NCBI GenBank assembly: GCA_030144725.1
Contig: JASKMD010000031.1
Location: 8,839,823 to 8,903,822 of the forward strand
Direction of reading: 5' to 3'
Origin: Haematococcus lacustris
Taxonomy: Eukaryota > Chlorophyta > Chlorophyceae > Chlamydomonadales > Haematococcaceae
Length of the DNA: 64,000 nt
The first letter of the stretch is position 1. Each line of letters starts with the position of its first letter. A program made the translations under genes and the position numbers. Below the pieces are notes generated by a model, which saw only the letters and a program-made list of their open reading frames with translations, made no database searches and had not been told where the DNA came from. Positions 12,011 through 21,382 of this stretch are shown in pieces.

Positions 12011-12435
12011 AGAGGCTGCAGCTGGTCGTGGGAGGTCGTGGGCAGTCGCTAGGCGGTGGATATAGTCTGCCGGAAAGACATCAGCAAGCTAAAAAAAAGA
12101 GATGCCGGGATGAGATCTCACTACTTTCGTCTGCCAGTCCTTGGGGAGCCATTTAAGCTCTATACGACACAGACCTCCTGCAGTTGTGATACCTTGAGCT
12201 TGAGTGAGCTTCCGCCAGTCTTGAGGCAGGCGGGCACTGGGCAGGCATTGTGTTGCATGGCATGGCGTTGTAGTTTTACGGTTGGTGGTCAAATCATCTA
12301 GAGGTTATCCCTAGATATTGGTACCGGCTTAGGAATGGAATGGTTCTGACTGTAATGAGCCGCTTCCCGTTCCCGCGGATGTGATGCCTTGCGGCATGCC
12401 CGGACCCCCGTAAGGCGACGATCGCAACACAGAAC

Positions 12436-14527
12436 ATGTCCGACCAAACAATAGGGCTGGCCCTGGCAGTTGGCTCCTCTCTTTTCATCGGAGCTAGTTT
12501 CATTGTCAAAAAGCGAGGGCTGCGGCTTGCGGGTTCCACTGGGCTGCGAGCAGGTCAGAGTGCTTTCAATTGCTCCAGCTACGTAGGGCTTTTCTTTTAA
12601 CCTGCCTGCCACGTGGTCACAGGTCAGGGCGGGTTCTCGTACTTAGCTGAACCCACATGGTGGGCAGGGATGATCAGCATGATCCTGGGAGAAGCAGCCA
12701 ACTTTGCAGCTTACGCGTTTGCACCAGCCATACTCGTGACCCCCTTGGGAGCCTTGAGCATCATCATCAGGTTTGTAGACATCAGCAGGACTCTGACCAA
12801 GCAGGTGCCAAAGCAACACAGCCCTAGCCAGTGTCCTATGCCGGAGCAGCAGCGCTGTGTGCTTGGTCCTTCCTAGCATACCCAGCTGCATCAAGCTGTC
12901 ACCAGCTGCTACACGTTTGAACAACAGGTTTCACATGTCTTGCGCCCTGTGTGTGTGCCCGCAGTGCAATACTGGCGCACATGTTGTTAAATGAACGGCT
13001 CAATATGTTTGGCATGCTAGGTTGTGCGCTTTGCATCACTGGCTCCATGACGATCGTGCTGCATGCTCCAGAGGAGAGGGTGCTCGGCTCTGTTGTGGAA
13101 GTCTGGCAGCTGGCCATGCAGCCAGGTCTGTTCTAGGACGAGGCAGTTACTGCAAACATAGCAGTGTGGCCCTACCGCCCGCCCCGACACGCCCAGCACT
13201 AGCATCAGTGTCAGTACCAGCGCCAGCACCGGCGTCAGCACCAGCACAATCAATGCCGCTGTCATAAGCAAGGGGATGGGAGGGCAGTCAGGGCAGTGGG
13301 GTGGTCCTGGTGTTGCCTCGCTCTGACCCCTGTCTGGCCTGGCCCTCGCTTAACCCTGCCTGGCACGGCTGCCTGCTTGCTGGACGGCTGCAGTATTTAT
13401 CGGTTACATCGTGTTTGCGGTGTCGACCATTGTGTTTTTGATTTGGTACGTGGCACCCATGCATGGCACCTCCAACGTCTTTGTGTACCTGGGCATCTGC
13501 TCCCTGGCTGGATCGCTGTCAGTCATGAGTTGCAAGGTGAGCTGCGGTGAGGGCAAGGCAGGGGCAAGGCAAGGGCAAGGCAAGGGCAAGGCAAGGGCCA
13601 AGGCAGGGGGCAAGATTAGGCAGCTGTAGGTATGTCAGCTCATGGGCAGCACACAGGTAGGGCAAGGGCAAGGGCGATGCAACTTGTTGATGCTGATGCG
13701 TTCAGTCTCATCCCATGTAGGCCCCCCCGACCCGACCCGACCCGACCCGACCCGACCCGACCCGACCCGACCCGACCCGACCCGACCCGACCCGACCCGA
13801 CCCGACCCGACCCGACCCGACCCGACCCGACCCGACCCGACCCGACCCGACCCGACCCGACCCGACCCGACCCGACCCGACCCGACCCGACCCGACCCGA
13901 CCCGACCCGACCCGGCCCGGCCCGGCCCGGCCCGGCCGAACTGACCAGGCCTCACTGAGCCCACGCTGTGGCTGGGTGGCGCAGTGCAGGCCCTGGGCAT
14001 TGCCCTTAAGCTCACGTTCCAGGGAGACAACCAGCTGGTGTTTGTTGAGACGCATGTCTGCATTGCGGTGAGAGCTTGGCAGAGAGTAAGCAAGCCCATG
14101 TGCCATCAAATGATCAAGATAAACACCAATACCATCACCACCACCACCACCACCATCATCACCACCAATACCATAACCACAACCATCTGTGCACATCAGC
14201 ATGCTTTATGCTGTGTTGCCATGGTGTTAGTGTGAGGCAGCCTGCCTTCTGAAGTGCACTCATGGCCTACTGCCTAGCTGGCTGGCTGGCTGGCTCTGTG
14301 GCCTTGCCTGCAGGTGGTAGTGTGTTGTGTGCTAACCCAGATGAACTATCTGAACAAGGTGGGCGGTGCTGCGGGCTAGGCCGACTTGCTCTGTCATCGC
14401 CATCGTCATCATAATCACCAGTATTGTGAAATGGATTGTGCCAATTATGGGCATCATCAGCGCCACCAGCACCAACACCACCAACACCATCATCATCATT
14501 ATCATCGGCAGCAACAGTAGCAGCAAT

Positions 14528-14559
<32 letters not shown>

Positions 14560-15137
14560 GGTCAGCATCATCGTCACGATTAGCAACAGCAGCATGATCA
14601 GCAGCAGCAGCAGCGTTATCATCACATGGCATTTGCTGATGTGCGGTCCAATTGGATGCCGCCCACGTTGCTGCAGCTGGTGTGGCTGCGTACTTTATGT
14701 CTTCTGCACGCATACTGCCAACTATGATTTGTGCTTGTCAGGGGTGGGGTGCCCTGCCTGTGGGTTGAGTCTGAGTTGGGTCTACCAGACGTGTCACCTG
14801 CACCATCATTAAATTAGTCAGCATTCATGGGTCAAGCAGACAAGCGGGGGTGGTGCCATGCAGCGCTTGGTGTCCCATGGCCTGCTGGCCTGCTGGCTTG
14901 CTCCTTGGCCCTCTCAAGGCAGCGCCGCCTCTCCCTTTCCCTCACACACTGCTGCAGGCGCCCATGCCTCAATGCTGCAAGCCTCCCATGCCTCATGCGC
15001 TGCTGCAGGCGCTGGACCTGTACAACACCGCCATCGTGAGCCCTGTGTACTATGTCATGTTCACGGTGCTCACCATCGTCGCCTCTGTCATCATGTTCAA
15101 CGTGGGTGCGGGCAAGGGCACTTTGCATGGTGTAGGT

Positions 15138-15176
<39 letters not shown>

Positions 15177-16075
15177 TAGTGTGGGTGCATGCAGCCTGCT
15201 AGCAAAGACAGGGTGTCAGGCCCAGTGTCAGGCAAGGCAGGACAGGGAGGGAGTGTGAGAGCCCTGGTGCCAGAGTGCTCCAGTTGGGCTGCCAAGGTGT
15301 GTTGAGGTACATACTCCTGCATGACCATGACCGGGCACATGCACATGTCAGTGCTCAGGTCATTACAACAGCAGCAGCAGCAGCAGCAGCAAGGAAGGGC
15401 TGGGCCTAGTGCTAGATTGACAAAGAGGGCTGGCCAACACTGCAACCAGCATGCTTAGATCAGCGGTGAGTGTGTTGAAAGAGTAGCACTACCAAAGTGT
15501 GTCTACTCAACATGCACAGGCCAGCGTTGAGTGAAGCCGCAACAGCAACAGCAGCGTAACCAGAGTGTTCAGGTCAGCGTTGAGTGCAGCCGCAACAGCA
15601 ACAGCAGCGTAGCCAGAGTGTGCCGGCGTGCCTGTGGCCTGCCCCACAGGACATCCAGAGCCCAGTGCAGCTCGCCACTGAGGCCTGCGGCTTCTTGACC
15701 ATCGTGGGTGGCACCTTCCTGCTGCACAGCACCCGGGACCTTGACGTCAGCCTGGCTGACCTGGGGCGTCTCACAGCCGCACACAAGGCGGCAGGGCAGC
15801 CAGATGCCGCGGCCTGGTCTGCCAGCGGGGCGGGTCCGGGTCAAGCCTGTGTGCTGATGGGGGCGCTGGGGTCCAGGGAGCGTGACAAGGAGAAGGCAGA
15901 GGCAAGGGACCGGCTTGGGATGGGTAACGGTGCCACCTCAGCACATGCGACCGCACCAGACATGTTGAGAAGAGATGGCGCACATGGCTACCTGCCGGTT
16001 CATGCAATGGATGTAGACGAGGTCTCGAATCCTGGGGGGAGCAGGCAGATGCAGAGGATGAAGGGCACGTCTTAA
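12436..16075 (+). CDS. NIPA-family magnesium transporter (8 exons)
   Basis: Polytopic membrane protein of the NIPA (DMT superfamily) Mg2+ transporters. Exon 1 (12436-about 12554) starts [20 protein letters not shown] and includes FIVKKRGL. Exon 2 (about 12625-12770) reads [20 protein letters not shown], then [15 protein letters not shown], the most diagnostic NIPA block. Later exons give [13 protein letters not shown] and [19 protein letters not shown] (about 12964), [15 protein letters not shown] (13394), [15 protein letters not shown] (13988), [15 protein letters not shown] (14315), [18 protein letters not shown] (15009) and [20 protein letters not shown] (15650). The stop is at 16073-16075. 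A hydrophilic tail of about 110 residues is unrelated to the family core. Intron 4 holds a CCCGA array. The reconstructed length (about 400 residues) fits the family. The family A Fanzor element begins only about 40 nt after the stop. Confidence 0.9.
13729..13935. repeat. (CCCGA)n array grading into (CCCGG)n, in NIPA intron 4
   Basis: About 37 copies of CCCGA followed by four CCCGG units, between exons 4 and 5 of the NIPA gene. Spurious long frames are DPTRP repeats (+) and GRVGS repeats (-). Confidence 0.97.
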
Positions 16076-16233
16076 ACCCCGCTGCCTTGTGCCCTGTGGC
16101 TGTCAAAAACTGTAGCACAAGCCGACGAATGTAGCACACAAGCCGACGAATGTAGCGTCACACATTTGTGTATTTTCACGGGAAACCCAAGTTGCTTGAA
16201 AAGGCCACCGCCCGTCTCAATGCGCATCGCGTG

Positions 16234-19200
16234 ATGGCTAAGGAGAAGCAGAAGGGCCCGGGGAAGAAACAGAAAAATTCGTGTCCCTAGCCGACTGTGG
16301 GCTACGTGAGTTACGCGCTGTGTGATAACCCGTCGCTCCTGTTGGTTCCATCGCAGCGTCTCGTTCCCCTCAAGGGAAACAACGACAGGAGCGCCGGGAT
16401 GGCTGGACCACGCGCAGACGTCAGGTGCCGCCCCCGCCTTATGTGTCCCCGCACTGTTTGTGTCCCCGCATTGTGTCGTGGCCTGTCAAAGTGGCCTGCC
16501 ATAATGTTGATTGTGCTTGGCCGCAGGTCATCAAGGTCCTGGAGGGCGCTGTGCTGCGCGGGTGCAAGAAGACTAGGCGCAAGCTACGGGCGCATCTCCA
16601 GTTGCTGGCTGAAATTCACTCCCAGCTCGGCGTGATTGCGTCGCTATTTGCGCTCAGAAGCTTCCTAACGTGCCTGGTGGGCTACCCCACCCCGGGTACC
16701 GCTGCGCCAATCAGCCTCCCGCCGTGCAGCCCCCCCAACCGCCTGATGCTCCCCCCCTACCCCCACTCCCCCCGCGTGCCCCTGCCCAGCCAGCCCCTGT
16801 CCAGCCTGCCAGCATGGAGTGTGACATCGACTCTGACTCCGAGTCAGACTGTGGCTCAGAGCCAGAGTCAGAAGCCGAGCCAGTCACGCAACCCCCCAAA
16901 GGCGCTGCAGCGCCCGCCTGGCAGCCCTTGCACCCGCAGCACCCACTGGCCCTCCCTTGCCCCTTGACTGCGAGGACCCAGCCATGCTAAGGCAGCTGAA
17001 AGACTTCTGCAAGTTCTTCGCCAACCCCAACTTCAAGACAGTTTACAACCAGCTGCAGCGGCGCCTTGTGCGCCCAAGGCAGCACCGCCACCCCATGCTC
17101 ATGCCAGCCTTTGAGGACCCCAGCAACCAGGCGCTTCTGGCCAAGCTGCAGGAGCTGGGCAGCATCAACCTGGCGGGTGACGCCAACACCATCGGCGCAC
17201 ACTCCATGCAGCTGGCGGTGGCCATGCAGCAACATTACTCCAACCCAGGCAAGTGATGCTGGTGACTAAACCCTTGACTTGGACCTGACCTGACCTGACC
17301 TGACCTGACCTGACCTGACCTGACCTGACCTGACCTGACCTGACCTGACCTGACCTGACCTGACCTGACCTGACCTGACCTGACCTGACCTGACCTGACC
17401 TGACCTGACCTGACCTGACCTGACCTGACCTGACCTGACCTGACCTGACCTGACCTGACCTGACCTGACCTGACCTGACCTGACCTGACCTGACCTGACC
17501 TGACCTGACCTGACCTGACCTGACCTGACCTGACCTGACCTGACCTGACCTGACCTGACCTGACCTGACCTGACCTGACCTGACCTGACCTGACCTGACC
17601 TGACCTGACCTGACCTGACCTGACCTGACCTGACCTGACCTGACCTGACCTGACCTGACCTGACCTGACCTGACCTGACCTGACCTGACCTGACCTGACC
17701 TGACCTGACCTGACCTGACCTGACCTGACCTGACCTGACCTGACCTGACCTGACCTGACCTGACCTGACCTGACCTGACCTGACCTGACCTGACCTGACC
17801 TGACCTGACCTGACCTGACCTGACCTGACCTGACCTGACCTGACCTGACCTGACCTGACCTGACCTGACCTGACCTGACCTGACCTGACCTGACCTGACC
17901 TGACCTGACCTGCATCCGAGCAGCAGCCTCCCAAGCAGCAGCAGCAGCGGCCCATGGAGTGGGACTCACCCACATAGGCAAGGGCATAGCTGAGACGCGT
18001 GAGTACGTGTTTGACCCAGACACCCAGATTGGCGTGGGCATCGACCCCCGCGTCACCCAGGCAGTCAGCGCAGCCTCAGGGGTGTGGGATCCGGCGACAG
18101 GCCAGCTGATGGCAGACCAACTGCGCCGGTGGAAGCTGACCAAGGGCCAGGTGAAGCATGCCAGCGGCCTTAACAATGCCCGCCGTGACACTGAGCGGTG
18201 GCTAGCACCGATCAAGCCCCACCTCCAGCACCTGGCAGCAGCAAGCTCAGCCGGCACTTCCCTGGAGGCAAACCTGAAGCACATCACCGTCACCCTGGCC
18301 ACCTGGGATGCGGTGTGGGAGGTGTACCTGGACCCCAAGTGGGCACAGCAGCGGCTGAGGCTGTACGGAGCCCAGGACCGGGCGCTGGAGCAGTTCTTCA
18401 AGAAGGTGAGGGTGGGTGGGTGGGAGGGAGGGTAAGGGACTGAGAGGTGGTGGGTTGAGCATGAAGTGAAAGAGTAGTGGACTGTGCCATGCCTAACCTG
18501 GTGCCTCCATGTCAGCCACCATGTGTGTGCCATGTGTGCATGGCTGCAGTTGGAGGAGGACATGGCTGAGGTGTCCATGGAGCGCCATGGGCATGCCAAG
18601 CAGCTGGTGGTGTTCTTTGGCGCAGCTAGGATTGGCACAAGGGGGGGCTGGGGTGCTGATGCGGTGCTGCGTGCCTGCTGCAAGGTGGTGTGCAGGCCCA
18701 GGGGCGCAGCCCAGCGGCGGGGCAGGGTGGTGCTTGTGGATGAGCACCGCACCACCCGGGTCAGCTCGCCAGTGAATGGCAAGCAGCCCTGTGAAGAGGA
18801 GCTGAACAAACTCAGTGCCACAAGGCCTGCAGGCTGGAAGCCCCCAGCAGGGCAGGTGGAACAGCGCCTGCTGCGCCCAGCCTGGAGCCAGCAGCGTGAC
18901 CAGCCGGTGCGGGGCATGATGTGGTGCCCTGTAGTGGCCCCCCGTAAGCCCCCACAGGCCCCACGCAGCAGCCAGGCAGCCACACCGGCAGCAGCCTCAG
19001 ACTCAGAGCCAGGGCCCAGCACTCCCCCTCCAGCCAAGCGCAGCAAGCGCACCGAGGCTGAGCAGGCAGCTGAGCCCACCAAGGGCACAGGCAAGGGCAA
19101 GGGCAAGGCTGCCAAAGCCAAGCCAGCACCACAGCCAGGCAGGTGGCTGGACAGGGACTGCAACGTAGCGCTCAACATGCAGCGCATTGGGGAGAGCAGG

Positions 19201-19545
19201 TGGCGGCCGCTGGAGCTGTGCTACTGGCCAGAGCAGGGAGCTGTGCCAGCCAAGGGCAAGGAGTACCCTGGCCTGGGCTACAAGCGGCTGCGAGACAAGC
19301 CACCAAAGGCCCAGCAGCAGCAGCAGCCTGCTGTGGCACAGCAGTGTGTGCCCCCCCCATCTGAGCTGTCATCAGCTTACATTAGTGCATGTTTTGTCAT
19401 GCCAACTCTACACGATAGCCCTAACGAGTCGGGCAATAATGTAGGTGGTAGGCGCTCATGTGCCATGTGCACTGGCTTTACTCCACACAGTCCAATAACA
19501 CCATTTGAGTCGGGCCACTATTGCCCACAAGTATATTCCCGCTAG
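16234..19545 (+). pseudogene. Fanzor (eukaryotic TnpB-like) RNA-guided nuclease, copy A1, internally deleted
   Basis: Family knowledge: Fanzors are RuvC nucleases guided by an RNA made from the element's own 3' region. A lysine-rich start (MAKEKQKGPGKKQK, 16234) resembles a nuclear signal. Exons near 16527 (VIKVLEGAVLRGCKKTRRKL) and 16970-17252 (FCKFFANPNFKTVYNQLQRR) give the N-terminal part. RuvC-I lies in the exon ending at 18405: IGVGIDPRVTQAVS, Asp codon 18043. [18 protein letters not shown] helix follows. The exon from 18550 gives [15 protein letters not shown], then [10 protein letters not shown] with the Glu typical of Fanzor-type rearranged active sites. RuvC-III is WLDRDCNVALNM (19147-19182). 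A PAKRSKR nuclear-signal-like insert precedes it. Compared with copy A2 the middle exon ([17 protein letters not shown]...) is missing, replaced by an expanded ACCTG array, so a functional protein is unlikely. Frames also change between 16.5 and 17.0 kb. The ORF reads into the 3' hairpin. Confidence 0.78.
17282..17911. repeat. (ACCTG)n array, about 126 copies, inside Fanzor copy A1
   Basis: A perfect 5-bp array of about 630 nt lying in the intron after the ...MQQHYSNPGK exon. The same intron in copy A2 holds a shorter, variant array. The antisense RSGQV-repeat frames of several hundred codons are artefacts of the array. Confidence 0.98.
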
Positions 19546-19607
19546 TGGCTGCTAGTGGCCACTACTGGTTCGGCTCAATTGGAGCCCCTAGTGAGGGACA
19601 AGGGGGT
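19501..19607 (+). ncRNA. Candidate Fanzor omega-RNA / right-end hairpin (copy A1)
   Basis: Starting CCATTTGAGTCGGGCCACTA and ending with CGGCTCAAATGG in consensus form, the segment forms a hairpin with arms of about 31 nt. In the family consensus 26 of 31 positions pair, and two of the five mismatches become G-U pairs in RNA. A 23-nt tail leads to the element end. In TnpB and Fanzor systems the guide scaffold comes from exactly this 3' end of the element. No transcript evidence is available, so the RNA role is inference. Confidence 0.45.
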
Positions 19608-19619
19608 TGTCAAGAACTG

Positions 19620-21088
19620 CGCCATAGGTGTAGGTGGAACCAACGACCTGCATGAGATGTCTTGCGCAAAAATCAATATTGGTGTAGCGCCAAGATGTGG
19701 CCATGCTCGTTTAGGCATTTAAAACCCAGGAACCCAGCATTATGTGAATTGATGTTTTATGCTAGGGTACCACCTACGGTTTGTCATGCGATGGAGCTTT
19801 CCCAGCAAGTGCCGCAGGGCTGCAGAAGTTAAACTATTGATGTGACCACCTTCTTCACCATGACCTCCATGCATTCTTTCTGCAATCAGCAGCTTTCGCC
19901 CTCTGAAAATGGCGTGACACGTTTGTGTGGAGCACATTTGGGGCGTTCCAGCTCGGTTCACCTCAAAACAAGAGTATCAAACAGCGAACATTAATTCTGA
20001 GTACATGCCAAGCCTCATACCAAGGGACAGGGGAGATGTCAAACGTGCAATGCACCTTGCTTGCATAAAGCCACCTCTCACACTACCACGTTACTCTGTA
20101 CACTCTTTCTGCCTTATTCCTTAGTCTTCACAAGTCTCCAAATGATATCAGCAGCATAGCCAGCTATGGGCGGCCAGCTTTCATGTCCTCTTTGTCACAA
20201 GCGTGGTGGTCAAGCACAGGGGTGAAGCTGAAAACGTTGGCGAAGTGGGTGACAGTGGCATTCACAGGCGCAAGGTGATGGATGGGTCCATCATATGCAA
20301 ACATGGATGCATCACGGCACTAGCTACAGGCTAGAGCTGCACATGGGCGACCCAACTGGATCCATTCCCATCAATGCATGGAAGTTCTTGACCATTTCCA
20401 GCCATGCCTCAACAATGCCCTACAACAAGGCGGGTAAGTAACTATGGCAGTGCAATGCAACGACCACGATGGGAGCCAAGATAACAACAAACAAAGAAGA
20501 CAGCATGAAATGCAATGACTAGCAGCAGGCTGTCAGGCGAGCTGTCCTTTCTCACACATACTCAGAAGCTCTGACTGTACCACTGAGTCTAGCAGGCACG
20601 TGGCCAGAAAGGAGTGGCTTTGACAAGGTGCTCATGCAACTGCTCCTCCCCTGCTTCTCACATTTAGTCCTCACACTGATTCCCAAGCCCTGCCTAGCAC
20701 ACACGTTGCACTGCAAGCATTGCTGCTCTAGCTATGCTTCACCTAGATCACGAACAGCACGCTGCCCTGGTGTCACCACCCAACCATAACTCCATTCCCC
20801 GCAACTCAACCGTCCTCATCTTGCTTTGCCTGCATTGTTAATGCTCACATTTACCTCTGTAAGATGCAAGAGCCAGGCAGTCAGCCAGGCCACCAGCCAG
20901 GCAGTTAGCCAGGGCGCTCAATAGACCTTTAGCGGGGCTGAGCCAGTTGCTGCCCTGCTTGCGACGCAAGACGCAGTGACGCAGCAAACCCAGCAGTGCT
21001 GCCGCCGCCAGTGACTGGGCTGGCTCGTGACCCTGTTGCTGCTGTTGCTGCTGTTGCTGCTGATACTGCTGCTGCTGCTGATGCTGAT
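19620..21088. other. Intergenic stretch, no gene supported
   Basis: About 1.5 kb without a recognisable coding motif. Short frames on both strands lack splice-consistent partners. It ends in a (CAG)n-rich patch at about 21035-21090 (minus strand polyglutamine-like frame). Confidence 0.5.
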
Positions 21089-21171
21089 ACAGTAGGGGCA
21101 TCACAGCAGGTCAGGGGTACCAGCCTCACACCGCATGGGAACACAGGTGGACTCCATGCGTGACGCTGTGT
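21089..21171 (-). pseudogene. Duplicated fragment of a cyclase exon
   Basis: Nearly identical to 24157-24241, the exon of the neighbouring cyclase that encodes ASRMESTC and PMR, together with its downstream intron. It lacks the preceding GDSMNT codons and is joined directly to a family A right end, so it cannot be a functional exon. Confidence 0.75.
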
Positions 21172-21319
21172 CGTGCTGTGCACTGGGTTTACTCCACACA
21201 GCCCAATAACACCGTTTGAGTCGGGCCACTATTGCCCACTAGTGTATTCCCGCTAGTGGCTGCTAGTGGCCACTACTGGTCCGGCTCAAATGGAGGCCCT
21301 AGTGAGGGACAAGGGGGCT
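21172..21319 (+). mobile_element. Family A Fanzor element, solo 3' end
   Basis: Matches the last about 150 nt of the element: TGTGCACTGGGTTTACTCCA, the hairpin (about 21212-21293) and the GAGGGACAAGGGGGCT terminus. No coding part remains. It abuts the duplicated cyclase exon fragment. Confidence 0.88.
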
Positions 21320-21382
21320 ATGCTTGGCATGTTGAGATGTTGCCGCATCAGAGATGTTGAGTAGCGAGAGTCGAGAGTGTTG

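Larger units (their letters stand above)
16113..19607 (+). mobile_element. Family A Fanzor element, copy A1
   Basis: The left end carries two tandem GCCGACGAATGTAGC units (about 16121-16157), also found at the left end of the 29.46 kb derivative. The right end is the conserved hairpin (19501-19584) plus a tail ending GAGGGACAAGGGGG. The flanks TGTCAAAAACTG (16101-16112) and TGTCAAGAACTG (19608-19619) agree at 11 of 12 positions and may be a target-site duplication; the boundaries are chosen on this basis. It encodes the Fanzor protein listed separately and contains a 630-bp ACCTG array. Confidence 0.75.

Noticed and set aside
13632..14202. DPTRP and GRVGS repeat ORFs
   Set aside because: Artefacts of the CCCGA array inside a NIPA intron.
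17235..19187. 650-codon minus-strand ORF dominated by RSGQV repeats
   Set aside because: It is the antisense of the ACCTG array and the Fanzor exon. A 5-bp unit without stops is open in every frame.
16113..19607. Recent transfer of a bacterial IS200/IS605 TnpB
   Set aside because: Spliceosomal introns, nuclear-signal-like basic inserts and family-wide divergence point to a resident eukaryotic Fanzor; no TnpA is nearby.
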